From Nocardia fluminea (GTDB taxonomy: Bacteria > Actinomycetota > Actinomycetes > Mycobacteriales > Mycobacteriaceae), in contig NZ_PJMW01000002.1 of assembly GCF_002846365.1 (NCBI RefSeq), positions 5,890,001 to 5,954,000 of the forward strand: 64,000 bases of DNA, in the 5' to 3' direction. Below, piece by piece: positions 16,696 through 24,855 of the stretch; position 1 is the stretch's first letter; each line of letters opens with the position of its first letter. A model generated the notes under the pieces. The model was given only the letters and a program-made list of their open reading frames with translations, was not told where the DNA came from and did no database searches. The translations under genes and the position numbers were made by a program.

Positions 16696-17868
16696 TCAGC
16701 CCAGCAGGTTTTCGATGAGGTCGGCTGCGCGCGTCGTTCCACCTTCGGCGTGTGCGTCGGCGCGCAGCCGAGCGGAGCGGGCGGCGACTTCGGGATCTGT
16801 GACCAGGTCGTGCAGCGCCTGCCGCAGGTTCGCCGCGGTGGCGTCGGCGGTGTCGAGACGGCGGGCGACGCCCAGTTCGACGAGCCGATCGGCATTCATG
16901 AACTGCTCGGCGCCCTGGGGTACGGCGATCATCGGCACTCCCGCCAGCAGACCTTCACCGCAGCCGCCCATGCCGGCGTGAGTGACGAAGGCATCGGCGC
17001 GTTCCAGAATCGCCCGCTGAGGAACCCAGGAGTGCACTTCGACATTGGCGGCGATATCGCCGAGCTCGCTCGGGTCGGTGTGTTTGCCGATCTGCAGAAC
17101 GACATGCCAACCGGGGAGGTCGCCGAAGGCTCGCAGGCACTGGCGGTAGAACTCCGGTTGGCGGGTGTACGCCGAGCCCAGCGAGATCAGCAGTACCTTC
17201 TCGGCGTGGGCGGGACGGTCCCAGCCCGCGCACGGGCGTGTCTCGAAGCAGGGGCCGACGAAAGTCACTGTGCCGGACTCGACCCGGTCGGCGTGTGGTT
17301 GCATCGCTCGGGGAATCAGCGCCAGCGCACGGTCGGGCAGGCCGGAGAAGTCATCGACGTCGGTGGTCACGGCGCCGCAGTCGGCGAGCCAGCGCGCGAA
17401 CCGCGTCTGGTAGGCGGCGGCACCCGGCAACTGCCGCAACGGTGCCGCGACTTCGTGTTCGTAGCCCTTCCACGCCACGAAGGTCGGCGAGAGCTGGATC
17501 AACGGGCGGCCGTGGGTTTCGGCGAGGGCGCGTCCGGCGTAGGCGCCGATGTCGTAGAGGTAGAGGTCCGCGGGGTCGTGGTCGTACGCCGCGTGTAGCT
17601 GCGGCAACGCGAGCTGGGCATTGTCGAGGAACAGGTTCATTGCCGCGACAGGGTCTTCGGGCCGGTTGTTCTCGGCCACCGGCAGCATCGAGCTACACGG
17701 GATCAGCTCGGCGCCGGCCGCGGTGATCAGGTCCGCGACGGCCGGGTCGTTGGCATAGGTGACGCGGTGGCCGCGGGCCACCAGCTCACGGATCACTTCC
17801 AGGCTCGGCAGGACGTGGCTGACGATGGGGACGCCGACCATCGCGATATGGGCTGGGCGAGATGTCAT
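16696..17868 (-). CDS. MGT-family (macrolide-type) glycosyltransferase
   Basis: A 390-residue GT-B, GT1-type enzyme. The acceptor-side opening is HIAMVGVPIVSHVLPSLEVI. The C-terminal nucleotide-sugar motif is VHSWVPQRAILERADAFVTH followed by GMGGCGEGLLAGVPMIAVPQ and EQFMNA. Actinomycete MGT enzymes inactivate macrolides by glucosylation. ATG 17868 is preceded by GGTGAG, while an in-frame GTG at 17877 overlaps the upstream stop; either is possible. It directly follows a Vat-like acetyltransferase gene, so the pair is probably one transcript controlled by the divergent TetR protein. Confidence 0.87.
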   Translation of the reverse strand: MTSRPAHIAMVGVPIVSHVLPSLEVIRELVARGHRVTYANDPAVADLITAAGAELIPCSSMLPVAENNRPEDPVAAMNLFLDNAQLALPQLHAAYDHDPADLYLYDIGAYAGRALAETHGRPLIQLSPTFVAWKGYEHEVAAPLRQLPGAAAYQTRFARWLADCGAVTTDVDDFSGLPDRALALIPRAMQPHADRVESGTVTFVGPCFETRPCAGWDRPAHAEKVLLISLGSAYTRQPEFYRQCLRAFGDLPGWHVVLQIGKHTDPSELGDIAANVEVHSWVPQRAILERADAFVTHAGMGGCGEGLLAGVPMIAVPQGAEQFMNADRLVELGVARRLDTADATAANLRQALHDLVTDPEVAARSARLRADAHAEGGTTRAADLIENLLG

Positions 17869-17873
17869 TTCAC

Positions 17874-18533
17874 TCACCGGAAAGAGTCGGCGGCGGCTTC
17901 GAGGTCGTCGATGTCGCCGGACATGATCGTCGGGATGTGCGCGGTAACCTGCTCGGCGGTCCAGTCCCACCACGCCACTGCCAGCAGGCGGGCGATATCG
18001 CGGTCGTCGAAGCGGGTTCGGATGAGCCGGGCCGGATTTCCGCCGACGATGCCGTAGTCGGGGACATCGCCGGTGACGAGGGAGCCGGTGCTGATGATGG
18101 CGCCGTGGCCGATCCGCACGCCGGGCATCACCGTCGCGCCGTTGCCGAACCAGACGTCGTTGCCCACGACGGTGTCTCCTCTGCCGGGCAGGCCGGTGAG
18201 CAGGTCGAAGTGGTTCGACCAGGAGCCACCCATGGTGGGGAACGGGAAGGTCGAGGGACCGTCCATGCGGTGGTTGGCCCCGTTCATGATGAATCGCGTT
18301 CCGGTGCCCAGGGCGCAGAACTTCCCGATGATCAGTTTCTCGGGGCCGTGGTGGTAGAGGACGTTGCGGGTTTCGAAGGCGGTCGGGTTATCGGGATCGT
18401 CGTAGTAGGAGTACTCACCGACCTCGATGAGCGGCGAGGTGATCAGCGGTTTCAGCAGCACGACTCGCGGCTGGCCGGGCATGGGGTGCAGCACGGTCGG
18501 GTCGGCGGGAACAGACGGGCGGTCCTGCGGCAC
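17874..18533 (-). CDS. Vat/CatB-type xenobiotic O-acetyltransferase
   Basis: A 219-residue left-handed beta-helix acetyltransferase. The pattern VGEYSYYDDP, KLIIGKFCALGTGTRFIMNG, ANHRMDG (catalytic His), GDTVVGNDVWFGNGATVMPG, GNPARLIRTRF and WWDW follows streptogramin A acetyltransferases (Vat) closely and in order. Vat enzymes acetylate the hydroxyl of group A streptogramins; relatives acetylate chloramphenicol. It heads a two-gene unit with a macrolide-type glycosyltransferase and faces a TetR gene across about 115 bases. Drug spectrum is inferred. Confidence 0.88.
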   Translation of the reverse strand: MPQDRPSVPADPTVLHPMPGQPRVVLLKPLITSPLIEVGEYSYYDDPDNPTAFETRNVLYHHGPEKLIIGKFCALGTGTRFIMNGANHRMDGPSTFPFPTMGGSWSNHFDLLTGLPGRGDTVVGNDVWFGNGATVMPGVRIGHGAIISTGSLVTGDVPDYGIVGGNPARLIRTRFDDRDIARLLAVAWWDWTAEQVTAHIPTIMSGDIDDLEAAADSFR

Positions 18534-18585
18534 AACGGACTCCTTCGGCGCGTGCGCTGTCAGAGGGCGCTGACACTTTCTAATA

Positions 18586-18597
18586 CGACAGCTGTCG
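18586..18597. promoter_or_regulatory. Probable TetR operator at vat-like / tetR divergent promoter
   Basis: CGACAGCTGTCG is a perfect 12-bp palindrome between the Vat-like gene (start 18533) and the TetR gene (start 18649). Its position would let a TetR dimer control both directions. Confidence 0.5.
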
Positions 18598-18648
18598 CAC
18601 TAAGCTACGGCGGTAGCACTGACCCGTCAAGCGATCGGATTGCCGACA

Positions 18649-19269
18649 ATGAGATCCGCAGCGGATGCCGCCGAGCCCGCTCCCCCGGTGCGCTCGCGCC
18701 CAGGAGGCCGAACCGCCCGCATCCGAACCCAGGTGCTCGACGCCGTCACCGCCGAACTGGCCGAACACGGTTACGACGGGCTCAGCATGGATGCCGTCGC
18801 GGCCCGCGCGGGCGTGCACCGCGCCACGGTGTATCGCCGCTGGCAAGAGGTCGGCGGCCTGCTCGCCGACCTCTTCGACGCGGCGGGCAACCAGCGATGG
18901 GACCCCCGCGACACCGGTTCCCTGCACGGCGATCTCGCCGCCCTCAACCACGAGATCCAGGATTCGTTCACCGAGCAACCCTCGCTCGCGATGGCGCTGA
19001 TCGCCGCCTCGTTCCGTTCCGAGGAGGCCGCCCGAGCACTGCGGCGCCTCTGGGACGAGCGCTACACCCAGTCCGAGATCATCGTCGAGCGCGCGATCCA
19101 GCGCGGCGAACTCCCCTCCGACGTCGACGCCCGAGCCCTCCTGATCGCCGCGACCGCCCCGCTCTACCACCACCTGGTCCTGCTCCGCACCCCACCCGAC
19201 CCTCACCTGCCCGAGCTGGCGGCGACCACCGCCACCCTCGCCGCAGGCGCGGGCGCATTCACCCGCTGA
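18649..19269 (+). CDS. TetR-family regulator of the vat-like/mgt pair
   Basis: A 206-residue protein. The N-terminal helix-turn-helix is LAEHGYDGLSMDAVAARAGV then HRATVYRRWQEVGGLLADLF, and the C-terminal half is the helical ligand domain. ATG 18649 is preferred to an in-frame TTG at 18640. Divergence from an acetyltransferase/glycosyltransferase pair with a palindrome between suggests that an antibiotic-like ligand releases repression. That role is inferred. Confidence 0.88.
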   Translation: MRSAADAAEPAPPVRSRPGGRTARIRTQVLDAVTAELAEHGYDGLSMDAVAARAGVHRATVYRRWQEVGGLLADLFDAAGNQRWDPRDTGSLHGDLAALNHEIQDSFTEQPSLAMALIAASFRSEEAARALRRLWDERYTQSEIIVERAIQRGELPSDVDARALLIAATAPLYHHLVLLRTPPDPHLPELAATTATLAAGAGAFTR

Positions 19270-19329
19270 CCTGCACCTGCGGTTGGAGGGGTGGCACGCG
19301 AATGGCCTCGGACGCACCTACTTCGAGCG

Positions 19330-19974
19330 CTACACCAGCGCTCCGTGGCCGACGGTGACGTTTCCGTAGAGGTTGCGCGCGAAAACCTGCACGGCCTCCC
19401 CGGTTGCCTGTGGCTGATCGATGGGGTCCAAGCGGTTGTGGACGCTGCCGTACAGCGCGTTGGCTTCCAGCCGCGCCGCGCTGCCCGCCCGGATACCGAC
19501 CTCGAGGTCACCCATCGATGTCTCCAGTCGCAGGATCCCCCGCGCGGCCTCGTCGACGCGGATGTTGCCCTTGGCGGTCTTCGCGCTCACCGAACCGCGC
19601 GGGTGCTCGACCACGATGTCACCGGCGGACACTTCGAGGTCGCACCGGCCGAATTCGCCGACGCTCACCAGTTGGCCCATTGCCAGGGTCGCGTCGAGAG
19701 CGGAGCCGGCCGGCACCTCGACGGTGACCGAGACCGTCGGGTTGCCGCCGAAGGGGGTGAAGCCCTTCCACTTCTTCGGGGCCACGACCGTCAGCGTGCC
19801 GTCGGCGAACTCGACCCGAAGCTGTTCGGCGGCACGGATATCGGCTTTGCTGGAGGTATCGGCCGGCCGGATCGCGACGACAGAGTCGGTTCGGTCGGAG
19901 GCGATCACGGTGACGTCACCACAGGGCACGTCGACGGTGACGGCGATCGGCTGCGGCGTCTGGAAAGTAGGCAT
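19330..19974 (-). CDS. DUF4097-domain beta-solenoid protein
   Basis: A 214-residue protein with alternating beta turns such as GDIVVEHPRGSVSAKTAKGN and GDLEVGIRAGSAARLEANAL, the DUF4097 pattern. No signal peptide is visible, so it is likely cytosolic. AGGAG 5-9 bases before ATG 19974 fixes the start, rejecting a longer open frame. Upstream, two identical 15-mers bracket the probable promoter. Function of the family is not established; members often sit next to small regulators in actinomycetes. Confidence 0.82.
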   Translation of the reverse strand: MPTFQTPQPIAVTVDVPCGDVTVIASDRTDSVVAIRPADTSSKADIRAAEQLRVEFADGTLTVVAPKKWKGFTPFGGNPTVSVTVEVPAGSALDATLAMGQLVSVGEFGRCDLEVSAGDIVVEHPRGSVSAKTAKGNIRVDEAARGILRLETSMGDLEVGIRAGSAARLEANALYGSVHNRLDPIDQPQATGEAVQVFARNLYGNVTVGHGALV

Positions 19975-20002
19975 CTGTACTCCTAGGTCGGCTTCTCTGT
20001 AC

Positions 20003-20053
20003 GTAGATGTATACGTACATTGCGTGCTCTCACTATAAGTAGATGTATACGTA
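20003..20053 (-). promoter_or_regulatory. Direct-repeat operator and promoter of the DUF4097 gene
   Basis: GTAGATGTATACGTA occurs at 20003-20017 and again at 20039-20053, spaced 36 bases start to start. The first copy is flanked to give TACGTA-N6-TACGTA. Between them, reading on the minus strand, is a -10-like TATAGT. The arrangement suggests an unknown regulator binding two sites around the promoter. Confidence 0.55.
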
Positions 20054-20090
20054 TAAAGCAAGTGTGAGTTTTCGCCGTGGCCCCCGGACC

Positions 20091-20609
20091 TCAGAGAGCG
20101 AGCCTGGTGACATCGGGTGCGTAGACGGTCATCCAGTGCGGACGCAGCCGGTAATAGACCACCTCGTTGTCCCAGTCGAACGCGTCGCCGCCGTAGAAGT
20201 CCTGGAGATATGCCCGCAGCTCCGGCCAGCCCGAAGCAGGTTCGCCGCCCAGGGGGTTGAGGATCTCGACCGCGCCGTGGGTGAACACGCCCAGGTTCTC
20301 GCCACGTAGATGCGCGACACTGGCAGCGGACCTGGCCGCGAGATGGCGAGCTTTCGCGGCGGTGCGCGCGGTGCCGAAGTGCCACTGCCCGTGCAGGAAA
20401 TGACCGTCCGCCCCACTGATGCGCGGTTCACCCTTCGCCGTCACAGTGGACAACGCGAGGGTGCACATGCCGGTCAGAGTCTGGGCCAGTTGCTCGGCGC
20501 TCAGCGTGTTCTCGGCGTCGATGATCGAACGCAGGTGCGATGTGGCGCTGGTGAGCGAGTTGTCGAGAAGCGCCTGCAGCGCTGCGAGTTCTTCGGGAGT
20601 TTCACGCAA
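20091..20609 (-). CDS. Pyridoxamine 5'-phosphate oxidase-like (FMN split barrel) protein
   Basis: A 172-residue protein. The split-barrel core is ALSTVTAKGEPRISGADGHF, LHGQWHFGTA and SVAHLRGENLGVFTHG, with WDNEVVYYRLRPHWMTVYAP at the end. Such proteins bind FMN, F420 or heme, and this one cannot be refined further. The TTG at 20609 (LRETPEELAAL) with AAGGGG upstream is chosen; the frame stays open to an ATG at 20687, but that would put a perfect palindrome inside the coding sequence. Single gene on the minus strand. Confidence 0.72.
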   Translation of the reverse strand: MRETPEELAALQALLDNSLTSATSHLRSIIDAENTLSAEQLAQTLTGMCTLALSTVTAKGEPRISGADGHFLHGQWHFGTARTAAKARHLAARSAASVAHLRGENLGVFTHGAVEILNPLGGEPASGWPELRAYLQDFYGGDAFDWDNEVVYYRLRPHWMTVYAPDVTRLAL

Positions 20610-20671
20610 AGCGGTGCCCCTTGCCTGTGGGTGATGTGCCAATCGGCGATTCCCATCCTCGACCACAACCT

Positions 20672-20686
20672 TGACACCTTGTGTCA
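20672..20686. promoter_or_regulatory. Palindrome upstream of the PPOX-like gene
   Basis: TGACAC-CTT-GTGTCA is a perfect 6-3-6 palindrome, a form typical for TetR or GntR dimers. It lies 63 bases upstream of the preferred start. The regulator is not known. Confidence 0.5.
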
Positions 20687-20804
20687 TCTTTGCGCGCTGT
20701 CACGGCAACAGACAGGCAAGAGCATGCGGCGCCGAAGAGCCCGACGCACGACGGTCGAGTGGCCGTGCGCACACGCGCAGTGCCGCGAAGAAATAGGAGC
20801 GGGG

Positions 20805-21887
20805 TCAGCCCTGCTCGAGGCTGTTCACGAAGAATTCCCGGATGTCGGCGGCGAGCAGGTCGGGCACCTCCATCGCGGCGAAGTGTCCGCCGCGGTCGAA
20901 TTCCGACCAGTGCCTGATGTCGTAGAGCCGCTCGGCCAGCGGGCGCACCGACTGGGTGATGTCGTGGGCGAAGACGGCGACGCCGAGTGGCACCGGGCAC
21001 GGTTCGCTTCCCCTCGTGGACTCGCGGTGCAGGCGTGCGGAGGACGCCGCGGTGGCGGTGAGCCAGTACAGGGAGATGTCGGTGAGCATCCGGTCGTCGC
21101 TGATCGGCGAGCGCGGGTCTGTCCAGTGTGCGAAACGTTCGGCGATCCATGCGAGTTGGCCGACCGGTGAGTCGGTGAGCGCGTAGCCGATGGTCTGCGG
21201 GATCGCGGCCTGCAACGCTTGATATGGCGGCCGATTCGCCATCAGCTGCGTGATCTTGCCGAGTCGCGCTTCGTCGGCGCCGGAGAGTTCGACCTCGGGA
21301 TTCGGTCGCGTCGGCAGGTAGTTGACGTGAACGCCGACAACCTTGTCCGGTGCCACCGCGGCGAGCGACTGGGAGATACCCGAACCGAAGTCGCCGCCTT
21401 GTGCACCGTAGCGCTCGTACCCCAGGCGCGACATCAGTTCGGCCCACGCGCGCGCCACGCGCCCGATGTCCCAGCCGCGCTCACGGGTCGGCCCGGAGAA
21501 CCCGTAGCCCGGAATCGAGGGAATCACCAGGTGGAAGTCACGTGACAGTGGCTCGATCACATCGAGGAACTCGAGGAACGAGCCGGGCCAGCCGTGGGTC
21601 AGGATCAGCGCGAGCGCGTCCGGCTTCGCCGAGCGGACATGAACGAAATGGATGTTCTGGCCGTCGATTTCGGTGGTGAAGTGCGCGAGTTCGTTGAGTT
21701 TCGCCTCGTGTGCTCGCCAGTCGTAGCCGGTGCGCCAGTATTCGGCGAGTTCCTGCAGCCGCGCCAGCGGGAAGCCGTAATCCCAGCCGGCGTCGGCGAT
21801 CTCGTTGGGCCAGCGGGTGCGGGCGAGTCGCTCGTTGAGGTCGTCGATATCGGCCTGGGGGATGTCGATGCGGAACGATTCGATCAT
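20805..21887 (-). CDS. Epoxide hydrolase (alpha/beta hydrolase with EHN domain)
   Basis: A 360-residue enzyme. The N-terminal EHN region (FRIDIPQADIDDLNERLART, RWPNEIADAGWDYGFPLARL) is followed by an alpha/beta-hydrolase fold with oxyanion HGWPGS, the nucleophile Asp in GAQGGDFGS and the catalytic His in DRGGHFAAMEVPD. Epoxide hydrolases open epoxides with water through an alkyl-enzyme ester. ATG 21887 is used. It is divergent from a MarR gene, with imperfect palindromes between. Confidence 0.9.
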   Translation of the reverse strand: MIESFRIDIPQADIDDLNERLARTRWPNEIADAGWDYGFPLARLQELAEYWRTGYDWRAHEAKLNELAHFTTEIDGQNIHFVHVRSAKPDALALILTHGWPGSFLEFLDVIEPLSRDFHLVIPSIPGYGFSGPTRERGWDIGRVARAWAELMSRLGYERYGAQGGDFGSGISQSLAAVAPDKVVGVHVNYLPTRPNPEVELSGADEARLGKITQLMANRPPYQALQAAIPQTIGYALTDSPVGQLAWIAERFAHWTDPRSPISDDRMLTDISLYWLTATAASSARLHRESTRGSEPCPVPLGVAVFAHDITQSVRPLAERLYDIRHWSEFDRGGHFAAMEVPDLLAADIREFFVNSLEQG

Positions 21888-21938
21888 GGTGGCGACTCCT
21901 TCGACGGCCCAACGTTCGGGCGACTAACGTTTGCCTGA

Positions 21939-21960
21939 CCAACGATATCGCGATCATTGG
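21939..21960. promoter_or_regulatory. Probable MarR operator at epoxide hydrolase promoter
   Basis: CCAACGAT-atcgcg-ATCATTGG has 8-bp arms with one mismatch. Related AACG half sites recur at about 21910, 21926 and 21968, suggesting several binding sites between the epoxide hydrolase and MarR genes. Confidence 0.45.
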
Positions 21961-21989
21961 TCGTCCCAACGATTTGTTAGAGTTGTCAC

Positions 21990-22469
21990 ATGCAGCACCC
22001 CCCAGAGCCGCCCCCAGCCAGGTGGCAAAACCTGCCCACCTGGCTCCTGACCCAAACCGCGAACCACGCTCATCGCCTGGTCAGCGACGGTTTCGCGGCA
22101 GTCGACGCCCGCGGCTACCACTACCGGCTCCTGGCCACCCTCGACGAATTCGGCCCCGCCAGCCAAGCCACCCTCGGGCGCCGCAGCGGCATCCACGTCA
22201 GCGACATGGTCGCCACCGTCAACGAACTCGCCGACCACCACCTCGTCGAGCGCACCCCCGACCCCACCGACCGCCGCCGCAACATCATCACCCTGACCAC
22301 CGCGGGCAAACGCCAGCTGCGCCGCCTGGAAAACCGACTCGCCCACAGCCAGGAAGAACTCCTCGAACCACTCTCCCCCGCGCAGCGCCAACAGCTGACC
22401 GAACTGCTGGCGACGCTGCTGGACCACCACGATCAACGAATCGGGAACCAGGACCAGCCGCTGGGCTGA
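21990..22469 (+). CDS. MarR-family transcriptional regulator
   Basis: A 159-residue winged-helix protein. Its DNA-binding section is SQATLGRRSGIHVSDMVATV and its wing VERTPDPTDRRRNIITLTTA is characteristic of MarR. Divergent from the epoxide hydrolase gene, which it probably represses. Start ATG 21990 has little space for a ribosome site and may be leaderless. It ends 16 bases before the convergent amidohydrolase stop. Confidence 0.88.
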   Translation: MQHPPEPPPARWQNLPTWLLTQTANHAHRLVSDGFAAVDARGYHYRLLATLDEFGPASQATLGRRSGIHVSDMVATVNELADHHLVERTPDPTDRRRNIITLTTAGKRQLRRLENRLAHSQEELLEPLSPAQRQQLTELLATLLDHHDQRIGNQDQPLG

Positions 22470-22485
22470 GCGACCGTACCGGCGA

Positions 22486-24207
22486 TTACCTGGCCGGCAG
22501 AAACTGTCCGGCGTGCACGGTGGTGCCGAATCCCTCGGCGAAGACGCCGTATTCGTAGAGCACGTGACCGGCGACGATCGTGGCCGCGACGGCCTGGTCG
22601 TTGCGGTTGACCATGCGGTCGACCCCGTCGAGGCCGGGCATGGGTGATTCGGCGTAAGCGGCACTGGAACCGTCGAAACCGGCGGGGTCGATGATCGCGA
22701 TATCGGCGCGCGAACCCACGGCGAGGTGCCCAGCGTCGAGCCCGTACCAGTCGGCCAGCTCACCGGTGAGGCGATGCACCGCGGTTTCGAGAGGCATGAA
22801 TTTGCGGGCATGTACCCGTTCGAGCATCCGGACCCCGAAGTTGTAGAAGGCCATATTGCGCAGGTGCGCACCCGAATCGGCGAACCCGACCTGCACCTGC
22901 GCCGACTGCTGGAGTCGATCGAGCACGTCGTCGCGGTCATTGGCGATGGTGGTGCGCCAGCGCAAGGCCGTGCCGTGCGCCACCGCCAGGTCCAGCAGCA
23001 TGTCGACCGGTGAGACGCCCCGTTCGACCGCGATCGCGCCGAACGACTTTCCCACCACCGAGGCATCCGGGCAGGCCACGATCTCGGCATCGTGCAAGTC
23101 GCGATGCCACACCTTGAAACCGCTCGCCGTCATCTCCTCGCGGAAGCGGCGCCGGAAGCTCTCATCGGCCAGCAGCTCGCCACGGGCGATGACATCACGA
23201 ATGTTCAACGCCGCTGCACCGGAACCGAATTCCTCGAAGACGACCACGTCGATCCCATCGGCGTATACCTCGAACGGAACCGGTAGATGCTGCCACCGGA
23301 ACCCGTCACCGCCGAGTTTGTTGACGATCCTCGCCGCGGCGATCGCCATGCGCACCACGGTCCGGTCGGCCTTGACGTCGGCGGCACTGATGATGGTGGT
23401 CTTGAGCGGCTTGCGCTTTCGGCCCATGCTCTGGGCGAAGTAGCGCGCCATCTCCGAGCGTTTGGCGAGATTGGGTGTGCTCTGATGGATTCGGCCCCGC
23501 GCGCGCAGCAGCTCGTTGAGTACACCGAACTCACGCCAGCCGGCATAGGTGGAGGGCAGCAGTCTCGCGGGCCAGCGGGTCCCCTCCAGCTTGGAGAACG
23601 AGCTGCGGATCGTGGACAGTCCGACGAATCCGGCATCGAGGGCGTCGGTCAGCATGGTTTTCATCCGTGCCAGCTCGGCATCGGTGGGCGCGACGTCCGG
23701 GGAGGTCGCGCGGTCCAAACCCATGACCGCGGCACGGATATCGGAGTGCCCGAGGAATCCGGCGACATTGCACCCGAGCGGCAATGCGTTGATCGCCTCG
23801 GCGTAGGACTGCGGATCGGTCCAGGTCTTGTGCTCCTTGACCGCGGAATGCACTGCGTCCCAGGGCAATGCCTCGACGCGGGCGAACAGGTCGGCGCAGT
23901 CGTCGGCATCGGCGTAGACAGTCGAGAGCGAGCAATTGCCGAGCACGACCGAGGTGACCCCGTGCCGCACGCTCTCCCCCAGGCCCGGCGAGCCAAGGAC
24001 CTCGGCGTCGTAGTGGGTGTGGACGTCGAGCATGCCCGGGATCACCCATTTGCCTGCGGCGTCGATCTCGCGCTCGGCGGTCCCGGCCTCGATCGCGCCG
24101 AGCGCGACGATCTTGCCTTCGTGGACGCCGACATCGGTGCGAACGGGTGCTGATCCCGCACCGTCGAACACGGTGCCGTTGCGGATGACGAGCGAATAGT
24201 GCGACAT
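22486..24207 (-). CDS. N-acyl-D-amino-acid deacylase-like amidohydrolase
   Basis: A 573-residue TIM-barrel amidohydrolase. Landmarks are the small beta domain LVIRNGTVFDGAGSAPVRTD, the metal motif DVHTHYD, GHSDIRAAVMG, GFADSGAHLRNMA and the closing GSRADIAIIDPAGFDG. These match the D-aminoacylase/dihydroorotase-like group, which removes acyl groups from N-acyl-D-amino acids; the true substrate is unknown. ATG 24207 has GGG upstream and starts the family N-terminus; a longer open frame runs through the divergent TetR gene and is rejected. Two tandem operators lie just upstream. Confidence 0.85.
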   Translation of the reverse strand: MSHYSLVIRNGTVFDGAGSAPVRTDVGVHEGKIVALGAIEAGTAEREIDAAGKWVIPGMLDVHTHYDAEVLGSPGLGESVRHGVTSVVLGNCSLSTVYADADDCADLFARVEALPWDAVHSAVKEHKTWTDPQSYAEAINALPLGCNVAGFLGHSDIRAAVMGLDRATSPDVAPTDAELARMKTMLTDALDAGFVGLSTIRSSFSKLEGTRWPARLLPSTYAGWREFGVLNELLRARGRIHQSTPNLAKRSEMARYFAQSMGRKRKPLKTTIISAADVKADRTVVRMAIAAARIVNKLGGDGFRWQHLPVPFEVYADGIDVVVFEEFGSGAAALNIRDVIARGELLADESFRRRFREEMTASGFKVWHRDLHDAEIVACPDASVVGKSFGAIAVERGVSPVDMLLDLAVAHGTALRWRTTIANDRDDVLDRLQQSAQVQVGFADSGAHLRNMAFYNFGVRMLERVHARKFMPLETAVHRLTGELADWYGLDAGHLAVGSRADIAIIDPAGFDGSSAAYAESPMPGLDGVDRMVNRNDQAVAATIVAGHVLYEYGVFAEGFGTTVHAGQFLPAR

Positions 24208-24218
24208 CAGAACCCTTC

Positions 24219-24258
24219 GATACTGGCGAGTATTGAAATTTGGATACTGGCGAGTATC
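24219..24258. promoter_or_regulatory. Tandem TetR operators
   Basis: GATACTGGCGAGTATT (24219-24234) and GATACTGGCGAGTATC (24243-24258) are near-identical copies 24 bases apart. The second is a perfect GATACT-N4-AGTATC palindrome; the first differs at one end base. They fill the gap between the amidohydrolase ATG and the TetR GTG. Confidence 0.78.
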
Positions 24259-24267
24259 GTCACAGTG

Positions 24268-24855
24268 GTGACCACAGTCAACCCCCGAATCCGCACCCCG
24301 CGCGCCGAAGTACGAGAGCGAATTCTGGCCGCGGCCCTGGCCGAATTCGCCCGCAAGGGGTTCGTCGGCACCACGATCGACGCGATCGCCGACGCCGCCG
24401 GATTCACCAAGGGGGCCGTCTACTCCAACTTCGGATCCAAAGACGACCTGTTCTTCGCGTTGCTCGACCAGCAGATCAGCCGACGGATCGAGGCCGTCAC
24501 CACGCTGGCCGACGCCGCCGCGACCCGCCCCACGGTCACCGCGATCGGCGATCTGCTGATGCGAGGCCTGCTCGACAACCGCGACTGGCAACTGCTGTTC
24601 ACCGAATACTGGCTGCGCGCCCTCCGCGACGAGTCGGTCCGCGAGAGATTCGTCGAGCACCGCCGTGCCGTCCGCGCCGCCATCGCAGAAGCGGTCCGGC
24701 GCCTGGACCTCGAAACCGACATCGACCCCGCCACCACCGCCGTGCTGGTCCTGGCACTCAACAGCGGCCTGTCGATCGAGGAATTCACCGAACCTGGCGT
24801 CGTCCCCGCGGACCTGTTCGGCACCGTCCTGCAAGCCGTGACGGCACAGCGATGA
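24268..24855 (+). CDS. TetR-family transcriptional regulator
   Basis: A 195-residue protein. The helix-turn-helix is FARKGFVGTTIDAIADAAGF then TKGAVYSNFGSKDDLFFALL, followed by a helical ligand domain. The GTG at 24268 (VTTVNPRIRTP) is chosen because the longer frame would encode the operators; the message may be leaderless. Its stop overlaps the ATG of an alpha/beta hydrolase (ATGA). It probably controls both that hydrolase and the divergent amidohydrolase. Confidence 0.88.
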   Translation: MTTVNPRIRTPRAEVRERILAAALAEFARKGFVGTTIDAIADAAGFTKGAVYSNFGSKDDLFFALLDQQISRRIEAVTTLADAAATRPTVTAIGDLLMRGLLDNRDWQLLFTEYWLRALRDESVRERFVEHRRAVRAAIAEAVRRLDLETDIDPATTAVLVLALNSGLSIEEFTEPGVVPADLFGTVLQAVTAQR

